From Pyrobaculum sp. WP30 (GTDB lineage: Archaea > Thermoproteota > Thermoprotei > Thermoproteales > Thermoproteaceae), in contig CP012158.1 in assembly GCA_001189275.1 (NCBI GenBank), positions 1 through 64,000 on the forward strand: DNA of 64,000 nt, in the 5' to 3' direction. The notes under the pieces were generated by a model. It saw only the letters and a program-made list of their open reading frames with translations. It searched no databases and had not been told where the DNA came from. How positions within the stretch are numbered: position 1 is the first letter of the stretch; each line of letters starts with the position of its first letter. Position numbers and translations under genes: made by a program. Positions 16,304-25,245 of this stretch are shown piece by piece.

Positions 16304-18668
16304 GGCTTGTCTCCCCTAGCCACTTCTCTATGTCGTCTGCGAGCTCGGCGTAGTGCTTGAAGCCGTCTAGGTGCTTCTTGCTGCACTCTATAATTATCCT
16401 GCCGTCACCTGTGTGGTACACCTTCGGCTCCTCGCCCGTTAGGGCCTTAATCAGCGCTGAGAGTCTCTCGGCGTCTGCCTCTCTGCCGCCGGGTGTGTTG
16501 GCCCTGGCGGCGGTGTAGCTCACAGCCGCGTTGTTTCTGCCGCTCCTGGCGTAGGTAATTGTGTAGTCGCTCCTCACGCGGTCTACCTCCGCCGTTATCC
16601 TAATCCTCAGCAACTTCTTGCCGCCTTCGCTCTCCTTACGCTCGGCCTCTCCGTCTATTACCTTCACCACGTGCTCCTTGCCACCCAGCTCGACCTCCTT
16701 CTCGAAGCCCTTCAGCGTTAGAGAGCCTCTAGTCCTTCCCTCATCCACGATCTTTTTGACTTTTTCGTAGACGTCGTCGCTCGCCTCCTTTGACCTCTGG
16801 AGTATGTAATTTACGAACTCAGCTGCCAGCTTCCGCTGTTCTTCGGAGCCGTGAACCGATAGCCACGCGGCGTGCTCAAGGCCCTTCCTACGGATATTCA
16901 CGTAGCCTATCCCGCCGCCCTCCGGCATCTTCACAGTGAAATGGACGCCCTCTTCAAGCCCCATGGCTCTAAACCGTTGCCTCTCCCGCTCTATGCTGTC
17001 GGGGTTGATGGAACGATATCTGACCTCAAGCGCGCCGCTACGCGCATGCCCCATTTCGTACTTCTGCCAACCTTCCATCAGCGTGAGGCCGCTTTTCAGC
17101 TTCTCAAGCCAGCGTTTCGCCTTCTTCTCATCTACCCAGCCGTTGCTACGCGCCGTCTCGACGATCTTGACGAGGGCATCCCTAAGCTTCATGCGCCCAG
17201 CCGCAAGCATGTCGGTAGTGGCCCAGATGCGCCATACCTCTCTGTTGCTCATCTTCTTCTTAACCTCCGTGCTGATGCCCGCGAGCCTTAGAAGGTGGGC
17301 CGCGAGTTCCACGCTGTCTCGATCCGTCGATTGGAATTCGAGCATGATCTCTTTCCACAGGTATATACTGTACTTGACGGCGGCGCCGGCCTCCGATATG
17401 GTCAAATCAGCGGCGACGCCGCTTTTGGTCAGCCTTATGTCGCCGGGCCGCACCTCCACCTGGGTCTCCTTCACAAACTCGTTGAACTTTTCGCTTAAAT
17501 ACTCTCCGCCGGCGGAGGGCGCAGTGACGGCGAGGAGGCGCTTAAGCCTCGCGGCGTCTTCGCCGGTTGCGGTTATGCGGTAATATCTGCCCTCACCCAC
17601 GTATATACGCGCGTTGAACTTCAACTCGTTGGGCAGGAGCTGGTTGAGCAGATGCAACGCGGCTAGGCGCAGAAGCGCGGACCCTCCGCCAAGCTCCCCA
17701 CCTACGGCTAGCTCAACACTCCTCCGCCCCATGTGGCCGTCTCCCGCCAACGCAGTTGCATACATCTCGCAGAAGCGGAGCAACGCCTCCTCTCTGCTGA
17801 ACATTCCATTAAGCGCCTTGTCCAGCATTATTAGCTCTAGGGCTGGGGCTACGAACTTCCTGATAATCTTATCGTTGGCGCAGTCCTTAGCTAGGCAGTA
17901 CACATAGGGATCCTCGCCGCTGAGGACACGCTTAACGACGCCCCGCATTTCCTCCGTAGAGACGCCGACCTTTTCAGCTAGGCTTTCGATGAGGCCCTCT
18001 GCATATTTCTTATACCCCTCGGCGTAGTAGATAATCGCCCGGGCCAGCTCTTCGGCGTGATTGCCGGCTATCCTCCCGCCGCTCAACTCTTCCACCGCCA
18101 TGGCCAGCCTCTTAATCCGCTCTTCACGCCATCTGCCGTCGTCCATGCCTTTCCTGGCCTCGACGAAGTGGACGAAAAGCGCCAGCTCGCTAATTATCTT
18201 CCTCATGAGGCCCTCCCTCTCTGCATCGCTTGCCCTCTTGGGGCCGATCCAGGGCTTCAGCGTGTCGGCCATTTCCTCCACCCTCTTCAATACCCAGCTC
18301 CAGTCTATGGCGTCTATCAGCTCCCGCCAACTCTTGACGGCGCGGCCGAGGAGAGGCCCCAGCTCTTCTCCCTCCTCGGCGATGATGTCGTCTAAGCGCT
18401 CCCTACGCCAGCGCATTTTGACGTTGGGCTTCACGCCCTCTTCAGTGACGTTGGCTCCGCCCCTGGTCGACTCCGGCTTGCCGAAAAGACCGATGTACCA
18501 AGCCGCCTGCCGGGTATCGGCGGTGGCGGCCTCTACCCATTTTCCGGCGAACGACACGTCTGTGTTAAACCACTCCAGCGCCTGCTATATCTTCTTAATC
18601 CCCGAGAGGTCTGGCACCATCTTAATCGCCTCCTCCACAAAACGCCTCAGCACCTCCTCACTAGCCTC
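16275..18668 (-). pseudogene. paREP2b-family protein, nonsense-interrupted repeat element
   Basis: The longest open stretch is 760 codons (18557-16275). The protein is basic and helical, with the paREP2b layout. Its last part, KHLDGFKHYAELADDIEKWL, recurs in fragments at 23.5 and 49.4 kb. Coding continues upstream in the same frame beyond a TAG at 18585-18587 (SEEVLRRFVEEAIKMVP before, QALEWFNTD after) to about 18668, so the 5' end is interrupted by a nonsense codon. The final 11 or so codons (RRRRRTSRT) are the antisense of the DUF763 fragment, not the normal end. No transposase motif is recognised. It lies between partial and intact DUF763 copies. Confidence 0.75.
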
Positions 18669-18702
18669 GGAAAGTTATATATTTTGGCAACGCGTCCTAG
18701 AC

Positions 18703-19815
18703 GTGAGGCTGTCAGGCGTGGCCGATCTACCTCTACACGACGGGCATGTACCCGCCTGGCTGTTGACACGTATGAAGAAGCTGGCCTGGCTTATCCTGCG
18801 AATCATGAATGACCTCTACGGCCCCGACGGGATAGTGGAGAGGTTCGCGCACCCCGTCTTCTTCCAAGCCTTCAACAACATAATCGGCATGGATTGGGAC
18901 AGCTCGGGGAGCACCACCGTCACCACGGCAGTTGTTAAAGAGACGTTGCAGAGGTCAGACATCTCTGTAAGAGTCGCCGGAGGCAAGGGGAGGCATGCGC
19001 TAGACACGCCAAAAGAGCTGGGCGAAATAGCGAAGCTCTTTGACCTAGACGCGGAGGGTCTGGTAACCGCGTCGAGGCTTGTCGCCAAGGTGGATAACGC
19101 CTTGGTACAAGACGGATACGACATATACCACCACGCCTTTTTCGTGTCGGAGACGGGCAGATGGGGGGCTGTTCAACAGGGCATGAACCCCCAAGTCAAG
19201 ATGGCGCGGCGGTACCATTGGCTCCACGCAGAGGATTTCTTCAACAGCCCACACGCCGGCATAATAGGGGTTAGGCAAAACCAAGTCCTGAACCTCGCGT
19301 CGAGACACAGCAAGGGAAACAGAGACGTGGTGCTTGAGCTGGTGAACGAGGGGGCCGCCAAGGTGGCTAGGTACCTCCCGTTGCTACGAGGCCAAGCACC
19401 TCTCGTCGATACACCCTACTACCACCCATACGTCAAGCTGGACGTAGATCCAAAGACTGTGCTGAGGAATCTCCCCCCTCCTAAATCGGTAGCCGACTTC
19501 AGAGAGCTTCTGCTTAAGTATAGAGTGGGCCCAAAGACGCTACGCGCCCTCTCGCTTGTCGCCGAGCTTGTCTACAAGGCGCCGGCCGACTGGAACGACC
19601 CAGCCGTAGACCCCTTTAAATTCGCCTTCGCAGTAGGCGGCAAAGACGGGGTGCCGTATCCCGTTGACAGGAGGACATACGATGAACTCGTCGCATTACT
19701 AGACGCCGCGGTGGAAAAGACGCGCAACGACCCGGGGCTTCACCGGTACCTGGCGCATCTCGCCAAGAGGGCGGAGACGTGGCGGTTCCCCGCAGACAAG
19801 AAGAGGCCTACCTAA
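18703..19815 (+). CDS. DUF763 protein
   Basis: 370-aa conserved archaeal/bacterial protein of unknown function. Signatures are GVADLPLHDGHVPAWL at the N-terminus, RHALDTPKELG near 105, QQGMNPQVKMARRYHWL near 168 and NLASRHSKGNRDV near 205. Histidine-rich conserved motifs suggest an enzyme, perhaps acting on nucleic acid; this is inference. GTG 18703 lies 24 bp after TATA GTTATATATT (18674-18683). Its promoter abuts the paREP2b 5' end. The 3' end overlaps pyrF by 4 bp on the other strand. Confidence 0.85.
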   Translation: MRLSGVADLPLHDGHVPAWLLTRMKKLAWLILRIMNDLYGPDGIVERFAHPVFFQAFNNIIGMDWDSSGSTTVTTAVVKETLQRSDISVRVAGGKGRHALDTPKELGEIAKLFDLDAEGLVTASRLVAKVDNALVQDGYDIYHHAFFVSETGRWGAVQQGMNPQVKMARRYHWLHAEDFFNSPHAGIIGVRQNQVLNLASRHSKGNRDVVLELVNEGAAKVARYLPLLRGQAPLVDTPYYHPYVKLDVDPKTVLRNLPPPKSVADFRELLLKYRVGPKTLRALSLVAELVYKAPADWNDPAVDPFKFAFAVGGKDGVPYPVDRRTYDELVALLDAAVEKTRNDPGLHRYLAHLAKRAETWRFPADKKRPT

Positions 19816-20405
19816 GGCGTGTCGAAACAGGCAGGCTTCAACTGGGCCCACTGAGCCGCCCTAGAAGGGTCGTCAAGGACGTATCTTCCGACTATTTCGA
19901 AGTCGGCCCCGGCGTTTATGGCGTCTCCCGGCCGTCCGCCCTGGGCCCCTATGCCGGGCGTGATTATTCTGTATCTACAGCCGATGCGTCTACGTGCGTA
20001 GGCAACGACGTGGGGCTGGTTGCCCGGCAACACGATCCCACGCACCCCCTCGATTTTTTCAAGTAACCTGTCCCATACCTCATCGTATAGCGTCGGCGCT
20101 GTCATTTTGACCAAGACATATACATGCTCGCCCTTTGGGATGGAGGGGTGTAGAAAGCCGTGTACAATTACGCAACACGCGCCCCGGCTTACAACCTTCT
20201 CGATAATCCTTTCCACTATATGCGGCACATCTGCCAACTTGAGATCCACAATTACATTTCCGTATCTTGCTATTTCGCTAATGATGGAGGCGCCCCCCTC
20301 AAAAACCAGATCCCAGCCAACCTTGAACGTCAAGCCCTTAAGCAACTTCGCGACGTCTAGAGCCCGCAGGACGTTGGTGTCCAGGGCCACCACAAGCGGG
20401 GTCAC
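19812..20405 (-). CDS. pyrF: Orotidine 5'-phosphate decarboxylase
   Basis: 197-aa OMP decarboxylase forming UMP in pyrimidine synthesis. The catalytic DLKLADVP motif is near residue 53, with VALDTN at the N-terminus and ITPGIGAQGGRPGDAINAGA near the end. GTG 20405 is preferred over a TTG at 20414 because an AT-rich TTTATATT box (minus strand, about 20432-20425) lies about 24 bp upstream. It diverges from pyrB with overlapping promoters, so the two pyrimidine genes may be co-regulated. Confidence 0.93.
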   Translation of the reverse strand: MTPLVVALDTNVLRALDVAKLLKGLTFKVGWDLVFEGGASIISEIARYGNVIVDLKLADVPHIVERIIEKVVSRGACCVIVHGFLHPSIPKGEHVYVLVKMTAPTLYDEVWDRLLEKIEGVRGIVLPGNQPHVVAYARRRIGCRYRIITPGIGAQGGRPGDAINAGADFEIVGRYVLDDPSRAAQWAQLKPACFDTP

Positions 20406-20445
20406 GCCCCTCAATTTTTAATACAATATAAATGCTCTATTGAAC

Positions 20446-21357
20446 ATGTGGCGTAGCCGCGACGTGATCTCCGCCCGCGATTTCACCAGGGCGGATCTTG
20501 AGGAGCTTTTTGAAACTGCGAAGTATATGGAGAAGTACGCCAAAAGCCGCCTAGACGTGTTGAGGGGCAAGATTATGGCGGTTGCGTTTTTTGAGCCGTC
20601 TACCCGCACAAGGTTGAGCTTTGAGGTGGCTATGAAGAGGCTTGGGGGCGACGTGGTTGGGTTTTGGGGCGCCGAGGGCACAAGCGTTGAGAAGGGGGAG
20701 ACTTTGGCGGACACCATCAAGATGCTGGACGCCTATTCTAACATAATAGTCATCAGACACAGGTATGAAGGGGCTGCGAAGCTGGCCGCCGAGGTGGCGG
20801 AGAGCCCCGTCGTCAACGGCGGCGATGGGGCGTTTAACCACCCGACCCAGGCCATGCTGGACATCTACACCATGTGGAGGGAGTTCGGACGTGTAGATGG
20901 GCTAAATATAGGTCTGCTTGGCGATCTGCGCCATGCGCGCACCGTGAATAGCCTGCTGGAGGCGCTTGCGAATTTCAACGTAAGGGTCTACTTGATATCG
21001 CCGGAATACCTGCGTCCACGCGCTGAGACTATAGACTACGTCCGGTCAAGGGGTCTGAAGCTTAGTTTCCATACAAACGTGGAGGAGGTCATCGGCGAGC
21101 TTGACGTGATGTATGTGGTCAGGATTCAGAAAGAGCGGTTTATCGACCCACTTGAGTACGAGAAGGTGAAGGGGAGCTACAGAGTTGCCCCCGACATGTT
21201 GCGAAACGCCAAGAAGAGCCTTATCGTGCTCCACCCGCTACCGCGGGTAGACGAAATAGATCCAAGGGTGGACGCAACCCCTCATGCGAAGTATTTCAAA
21301 CAAGCGGCGTTGGGGGTGCCCCTCAGGATGGCGCTTATATACCTGATCTTGTCATAA
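20446..21357 (+). CDS. pyrB: Aspartate carbamoyltransferase catalytic chain
   Basis: 303-aa ATCase catalytic subunit, making carbamoyl-aspartate. The carbamoyl-phosphate loop [13 protein letters not shown] lies near residue 47, the [11 protein letters not shown] motif near 132, and the aspartate-binding [10 protein letters not shown] near 263. ATG 20446 is chosen over TTG 20440, with TTTTTAATA (20416-20424) 26 bp upstream. No regulatory chain gene (pyrI) is adjacent. Divergent from pyrF. Confidence 0.95.
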   Translation: MWRSRDVISARDFTRADLEELFETAKYMEKYAKSRLDVLRGKIMAVAFFEPSTRTRLSFEVAMKRLGGDVVGFWGAEGTSVEKGETLADTIKMLDAYSNIIVIRHRYEGAAKLAAEVAESPVVNGGDGAFNHPTQAMLDIYTMWREFGRVDGLNIGLLGDLRHARTVNSLLEALANFNVRVYLISPEYLRPRAETIDYVRSRGLKLSFHTNVEEVIGELDVMYVVRIQKERFIDPLEYEKVKGSYRVAPDMLRNAKKSLIVLHPLPRVDEIDPRVDATPHAKYFKQAALGVPLRMALIYLILS

Positions 21358-21362
21358 CGGCT

Positions 21363-21902
21363 ATGATCCTGGCTGTGAACGACGTCGTAATCGACGGCCC
21401 CCAGAGACTTATCGGTAAAGACGGAAAGACCGAGTTCGTGGTGCGGGAAGCCGCTATGAAAGACCTAAACGACGTGATCACGATAAATAGGAGGGTTCTG
21501 CCTGAAAACTACCCCAGCTGGTTCTTCGTGGAGCATCTCGAGCAGTATCCCAAGGCGTTTATTGTGGCGGAGGTCGGCGGAAGGGTGGTGGGGTACGTCA
21601 TGTCCCGAGTGGAGTACGGCTGGAGCAATTTTGTTAAGGGGAAGCCCGTGAGGAAGGGACATATAGTCTCCGTAGGCGTGCTTCCCGAGGCCAGGAGGCT
21701 CGGCATAGCCACCGTCATGATGCTGAGAGCCATGAAGGCGATGAAGGTGTATTACGGAGCCGCCGAGGTGTATCTGGAGGTGCGCGTGTCGAATACGCCT
21801 GCGATCTCTCTATACGAGAAGCTCGGCTACAGGTTGGTGGGCCGCATACCGAGATATTACAGCGACGGCGAAGACGCATACTTGATGGCTTGTCCGCTTT
21901 AG
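21363..21902 (+). CDS. GNAT N-acetyltransferase (RimI/Ard1-like)
   Basis: 179-aa acetyltransferase of the archaeal RimI/Ard1 type, which acetylates protein N-termini. The acetyl-CoA motif A reads VGVLPEARRLGIATVMM (Q/RxxGxG/A region), followed by VYLEVRVSNTPAISLYEKLGY. It starts 6 bp after pyrB and is likely cotranscribed. The last 28 bp of coding sequence (21865-21892) recur with one mismatch at 23605-23632, on the far side of the inserted repeat block. The duplicated end would also restore a C-terminus. Confidence 0.9.
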   Translation: MILAVNDVVIDGPQRLIGKDGKTEFVVREAAMKDLNDVITINRRVLPENYPSWFFVEHLEQYPKAFIVAEVGGRVVGYVMSRVEYGWSNFVKGKPVRKGHIVSVGVLPEARRLGIATVMMLRAMKAMKVYYGAAEVYLEVRVSNTPAISLYEKLGYRLVGRIPRYYSDGEDAYLMACPL

Positions 21903-21966
21903 ATACTTTTGACACAGTTTAAGACGCCGTTTTTTGACGTGGAAGTACAAGGGGGAGAGAAAGCGG

Positions 21967-22893
21967 TTAGAGTAGCTTCACGTATTCTCTGGCCGCCGTG
22001 GCGAATGCTAATAGCCCCTTGGGGCGGTATACCTCTCTAATCTTCTCCTCGTATGTCTCGTACCGGCTGAACTCCAGCTCCAGCTTGACCTCCCTTGCCG
22101 AGCCGTTTTGGGCGCAGAAAGCCTTGGGCGGGTTTAGGGAGAGACAAGCCTCAGAGCCATCCTTTGCCACATACACCTCCACTATGTAGGGGTGGAGGAT
22201 GCTCACGGGCCTCTGCCTCACCACATCAACCATCCACGGATATCTGCGCATAACTTTCGCGATTTCCACCAGCCTATCCCTAAGATCCAGCCACTTCCTA
22301 ACCCACTCCGTGCCAAACGCCCCCAGCTCCGGCCACTCCCGCAGAAGCTCCTCCGCCGGGTCGCTCCTAACGACCAAAGCCGGCTCAGGCGGCTCCCTCA
22401 TCCTCTCCACCTCCCGCCTGTAGTCTCTTAGCATCTCCTCAACACAGTCATCGACAGTGCGGCAGTAGGGCTGATCCAGCTTCACCCCGTCCACGACAAC
22501 ACCACAGAAGACATCAAACTGGTGCGACCACGTACCCACCCTTACATACTCATACCACACACCGACGTCGTACTTCTCAGACAACTCCCACAACGCGTCA
22601 GCCACCTGTTGCCTGATGCAGCCGCCCGCCTCCTCATCCCTCCTTCTTCTCCATTGCTCCTTCGCCTCCCACCGCCTCCTATCTCTCGAATGCACCCACA
22701 CCTTATACCTCACGCACACCCCTCTGCGACAGCCCTCGGCCGTCAGAACCCCCTCGTATAGGCATCCGTCGTTGGTACACCACTCCCGCCGAGGCGGCTC
22801 ATACTCCACATACTGAAGGATACCCAGCTTCTGCGGCAGTTCAAAAACGGCGGCAGTTGTCCTAATCCTTCTTGCGGCCTCCGTCATATCCAT
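21967..22893 (-). CDS. Pyrobaculum repeat-family protein (near-complete copy)
   Basis: 308-aa protein of a family with three copies in this window; the others are truncated at 41.9 and 43.0 kb. Cysteine pairs near 39-44 and 54-60 suggest a metal-binding N-terminus. A charged helical middle follows, then a conserved C-terminal part (SLNPPKAFCAQNG and YRPKGLLAFATAAREY). It probably belongs to one of the numbered paREP families, but which is not certain. The start overlaps the upstream winged-helix fragment; ATG 22887 (ATGA) is an alternative. Copy number, flanking remnants and unknown function point to a mobile or selfish origin. Confidence 0.7.
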   Translation of the reverse strand: MDMTEAARRIRTTAAVFELPQKLGILQYVEYEPPRREWCTNDGCLYEGVLTAEGCRRGVCVRYKVWVHSRDRRRWEAKEQWRRRRDEEAGGCIRQQVADALWELSEKYDVGVWYEYVRVGTWSHQFDVFCGVVVDGVKLDQPYCRTVDDCVEEMLRDYRREVERMREPPEPALVVRSDPAEELLREWPELGAFGTEWVRKWLDLRDRLVEIAKVMRRYPWMVDVVRQRPVSILHPYIVEVYVAKDGSEACLSLNPPKAFCAQNGSAREVKLELEFSRYETYEEKIREVYRPKGLLAFATAAREYVKLL

Positions 22894-23096
22894 TTTTTCA
22901 AGGCTGTTAAGACCTCCTCCGCGGCACCCCTCTCGATTAAGTAGACCCCCTTCTTGTGCCGCCTCGCCAGTCCCTTCTCAACAAGACTCATCATGAGGCT
23001 GTGCACAGCCATCCCACACCGCCTATCCACGCCGCATATATCCCGCGTTCGCACTGCAACCAAAAACCCCCTCCCACCCTCCAACCCGACGCTCAT
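22884..23096 (-). pseudogene. Winged-helix protein, 5' truncated, partner of the repeat-family gene
   Basis: About 70 codons encode a plausible winged helix: VDRRCGMAVHSLMMSLVEKG as helices, then RRHKKGVYLIERGAAEEVL. The upstream end merges at about 23097 with a paREP2b fragment in the opposite direction, so the natural start is lost. Its stop overlaps the start of the repeat-family gene, indicating that the two formed an operon-like module: a DNA-binding protein plus an effector or unknown protein. Confidence 0.55.
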
Positions 23097-23097
23097 C

Positions 23098-23602
23098 TGG
23101 AGGGCTTGGGAGGCTGGCAAAGAGGTTTACGAAAAAGTCAAAGAGATCATAGAGGGGGGGGGGGGGTCGAGGGGGCTTTCTGACGCAGAAGGGCTTTGAA
23201 AAGAGGGTTGAGGTGGGTGGCAGGGAGCACGTGGTGAAGGTAATAGACGGGAGTGCTGAGTTCGATGTGGGCAGAGGCGGTAAGATCCTGTTGAGGATTA
23301 AGATAACTGCTGAAGTGGACGGCGTGAGAAGCGAATACGAGATCACCTTCGGCAGATATGGGAGAATCAATGCAGCCTTGGGCTTCGCCTACGCCAGCGC
23401 CAATGCCCCCGGCGGTAGAGAGGCAGACGCCAAAAGGTTCTCGGCGCTTGTGAAGTCCCTTACGGGCGAGGAGCCGAGGGTGTACCGCATTAACAACAGC
23501 AGGATAATGATGGAGTGCGGCAGGAAGCACCTAGACGGCTTCAAGCGCTACGCCGAGCTTGCAGACACCATTGCGAAGTGGCTGGAGGAGACGGGTCGGT
23601 GA
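23098..23602 (+). pseudogene. paREP2b C-terminal fragment with frameshift
   Basis: It encodes the last 165 or so residues of a paREP2b protein: KEVYEKVKEI, then in a different frame GFEKRVEVGGREHVVKVIDG and KHLDGFKRYAELADTIAKWL. The frame changes at a run of 13 G (23154-23166); one G fewer or two more would restore it. The normal end (EETGR, stop 23600-23602) is intact and is followed directly by the duplicated 3' end of the acetyltransferase gene. 5' truncated at the winged-helix junction. Confidence 0.8.
23154..23166 (+). repeat. 13-nt poly-G tract at the frameshift
   Basis: Thirteen consecutive G within the paREP2b fragment. Reading upstream and downstream parts in one frame needs a length of 12 or 15. 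Such tracts are prone to slippage, so tract length may vary between cells or be misread in sequencing. Confidence 0.9.
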
Positions 23603-23604
23603 AC

Positions 23605-23642
23605 ACGGCGAAGACGCCTACTTGATGGCTTGCCAGCTCTAA
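23605..23642 (+). repeat. Duplicated 3' end of the GNAT gene
   Basis: Positions 23605-23632 match 21865-21892 in 27 of 28 bases, and the frame continues through a stop (YLMACQL against YLMACPL). It begins within 3 bp of the paREP2b stop codon. With the intact gene end it forms direct repeats flanking the 1.7-kb repeat-element block. Confidence 0.85.
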
Positions 23643-23718
23643 CACACGCTGACGAAACTCTATTTGCCACCTCGGAGGGCACAAAGTAAAATATTTAACA
23701 AGGACCCCAAGTGGGCTT

Positions 23719-25242
23719 GTGATTGCCCCCGTTGTGAAGTGGCAACTTAGAGGTATTGAGCGGACCGACCTAGACCCCCTTAGGTTTAGAAACACCGCGA
23801 GGTTGTTCAACTTGCTAGGTCTCGGAGTTTTGGCCGGCGGCGGCGTGTTGCTGGCTGTCGGCGCGTTTCCCCTGGGGCCCATGTTGCTCGGCGTTGGGGC
23901 CCTCCTGTTTTTCTTCCCGAAGCTTATGGTGTCTATCCGCGCCGGCTCGATACGCGAGTTGCTGTCTACGGAGATGGTGTTCTTCACGGCACTTGTGCAG
24001 ATGGCATTTGCGACTAAGGCTCATCTAAACCTGGTTATTGAACGCATGACGCGGTACAGGGAGCTCCCCGGCGTGAGGACGCTGGCAATTGCCGCATGGA
24101 ACAACGCCAAGATGATAGGCATGGAGCCCATGGACGCCATGAAGCGGGCTGTGGAGAAGCTGGCGCCGCAGAAGCTTGTCTACCGCTTCAACTCCCTCTA
24201 CACCTCGCTAAGGATCGGGGAAGACATCGTGGCTAAGCTGTCGCTATACATGGATATGGACATAGTGGAGTTCTCCGCTGGCATGCAGCGGAGGATGGAT
24301 AGGATGACCTCCCTCATATCATCGCTGGTGGTTGGGCTGGCGATGCTCTCCGTCACGGCGGTGGTGATAGGCCGCGGGAACCCGGGCATGCTCATTATAA
24401 TGGGCGGACTCCTGCCCGCCATACTAGGCGTTGTCATGGCGCTTTTTATAAACGTCCCCCTGATGAAGATGGACTTCAGAATCATCCCGCTGATCTTCGG
24501 CATAGTAGCAGCATTTTCCATGATCGTCGTGGGCTTTATGCCTATGTCTCCCTACGCGCCGCTTATAGCCTTCGGCGTGGCGCTCGCCGGCTGGGTAGTT
24601 ACACGCGAGAGAATAGACGCAAAGGCCTTTGAGAGGGGATTTATGGACTTCGTATACACAGTATTCGACGAGCTGAAGAGAGCGCCCTCGGTTTACCGCG
24701 CCGTGGAGAACGCCATAACCTTCGGCGACTACGGACCATTCAACAACAAGGCCGCCGCGTTGTTGCAAGTTATGAAGGTGGGAGATAGCAAGCTGGAGGA
24801 CGTGGCGTTGAGAGATATGCAACCCGTCATGTCTGTGATCTTGAGGATGTTGCTCGACATATACAGACTTGGGACTCTGCCTCGGGCGACTATAGACCAG
24901 TTGCAGAACTTCGTGGTCAAGCTCTTTGAGTACAGAACTGAGATAGGCAAGACTCTAAACATAACCCGCTTCCTTGCCCTCGCCGGCGCCGCCATGGTGG
25001 CCTTCGTCAACACGTCGATGATCCAGCTGACCGCGGCCATGTCTAAAATCTCCGGCGGAGCACAGCTGGGCGGCATAGGCATGAGCATGCTCTATGTTGC
25101 GCTGGGAATCATGTCAATAGGCTACTACTTCCTCTTCGCCAAAATCAGCTTCTCCACCAGAGGAGGCCTGCCGTATCTCGCCCTGCTGTTTCTGTCGATA
25201 TTCGCCGCCTCGTTTGCGGTAGGGATGTTCTTCAGGGCATAG
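23719..25242 (+). CDS. Type IV pilus/archaellum-like membrane platform protein (FlaJ/TadC family)
   Basis: 507-aa polytopic protein with two T2SF-type cytoplasmic domains, for example VFFTALVQMAFATKAHLNLV near 95 and FMDFVYTVFDELKRAPSVYR near 313, and about nine TM helices grouped near 33-73, 200-245, 255-295, 420-445 and 455-505. It is the core membrane component that works with the ATPase encoded 3 bp downstream. GTG 23719 follows TATA AAATATTTAAC (23688-23698) by 25 bp. No pilin or prepilin peptidase lies nearby, so pilus, archaellum or secretion cannot be told apart. Confidence 0.88.
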   Translation: MIAPVVKWQLRGIERTDLDPLRFRNTARLFNLLGLGVLAGGGVLLAVGAFPLGPMLLGVGALLFFFPKLMVSIRAGSIRELLSTEMVFFTALVQMAFATKAHLNLVIERMTRYRELPGVRTLAIAAWNNAKMIGMEPMDAMKRAVEKLAPQKLVYRFNSLYTSLRIGEDIVAKLSLYMDMDIVEFSAGMQRRMDRMTSLISSLVVGLAMLSVTAVVIGRGNPGMLIIMGGLLPAILGVVMALFINVPLMKMDFRIIPLIFGIVAAFSMIVVGFMPMSPYAPLIAFGVALAGWVVTRERIDAKAFERGFMDFVYTVFDELKRAPSVYRAVENAITFGDYGPFNNKAAALLQVMKVGDSKLEDVALRDMQPVMSVILRMLLDIYRLGTLPRATIDQLQNFVVKLFEYRTEIGKTLNITRFLALAGAAMVAFVNTSMIQLTAAMSKISGGAQLGGIGMSMLYVALGIMSIGYYFLFAKISFSTRGGLPYLALLFLSIFAASFAVGMFFRA

Positions 25243-25245
25243 CCT

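Noticed and set aside
20405-20446. A seventh shared palindromic TATA box at pyrF/pyrB
   Set aside because: Starts are 41 bp apart and the AT-rich region holds two offset, overlapping TATA-like boxes rather than one central palindrome.
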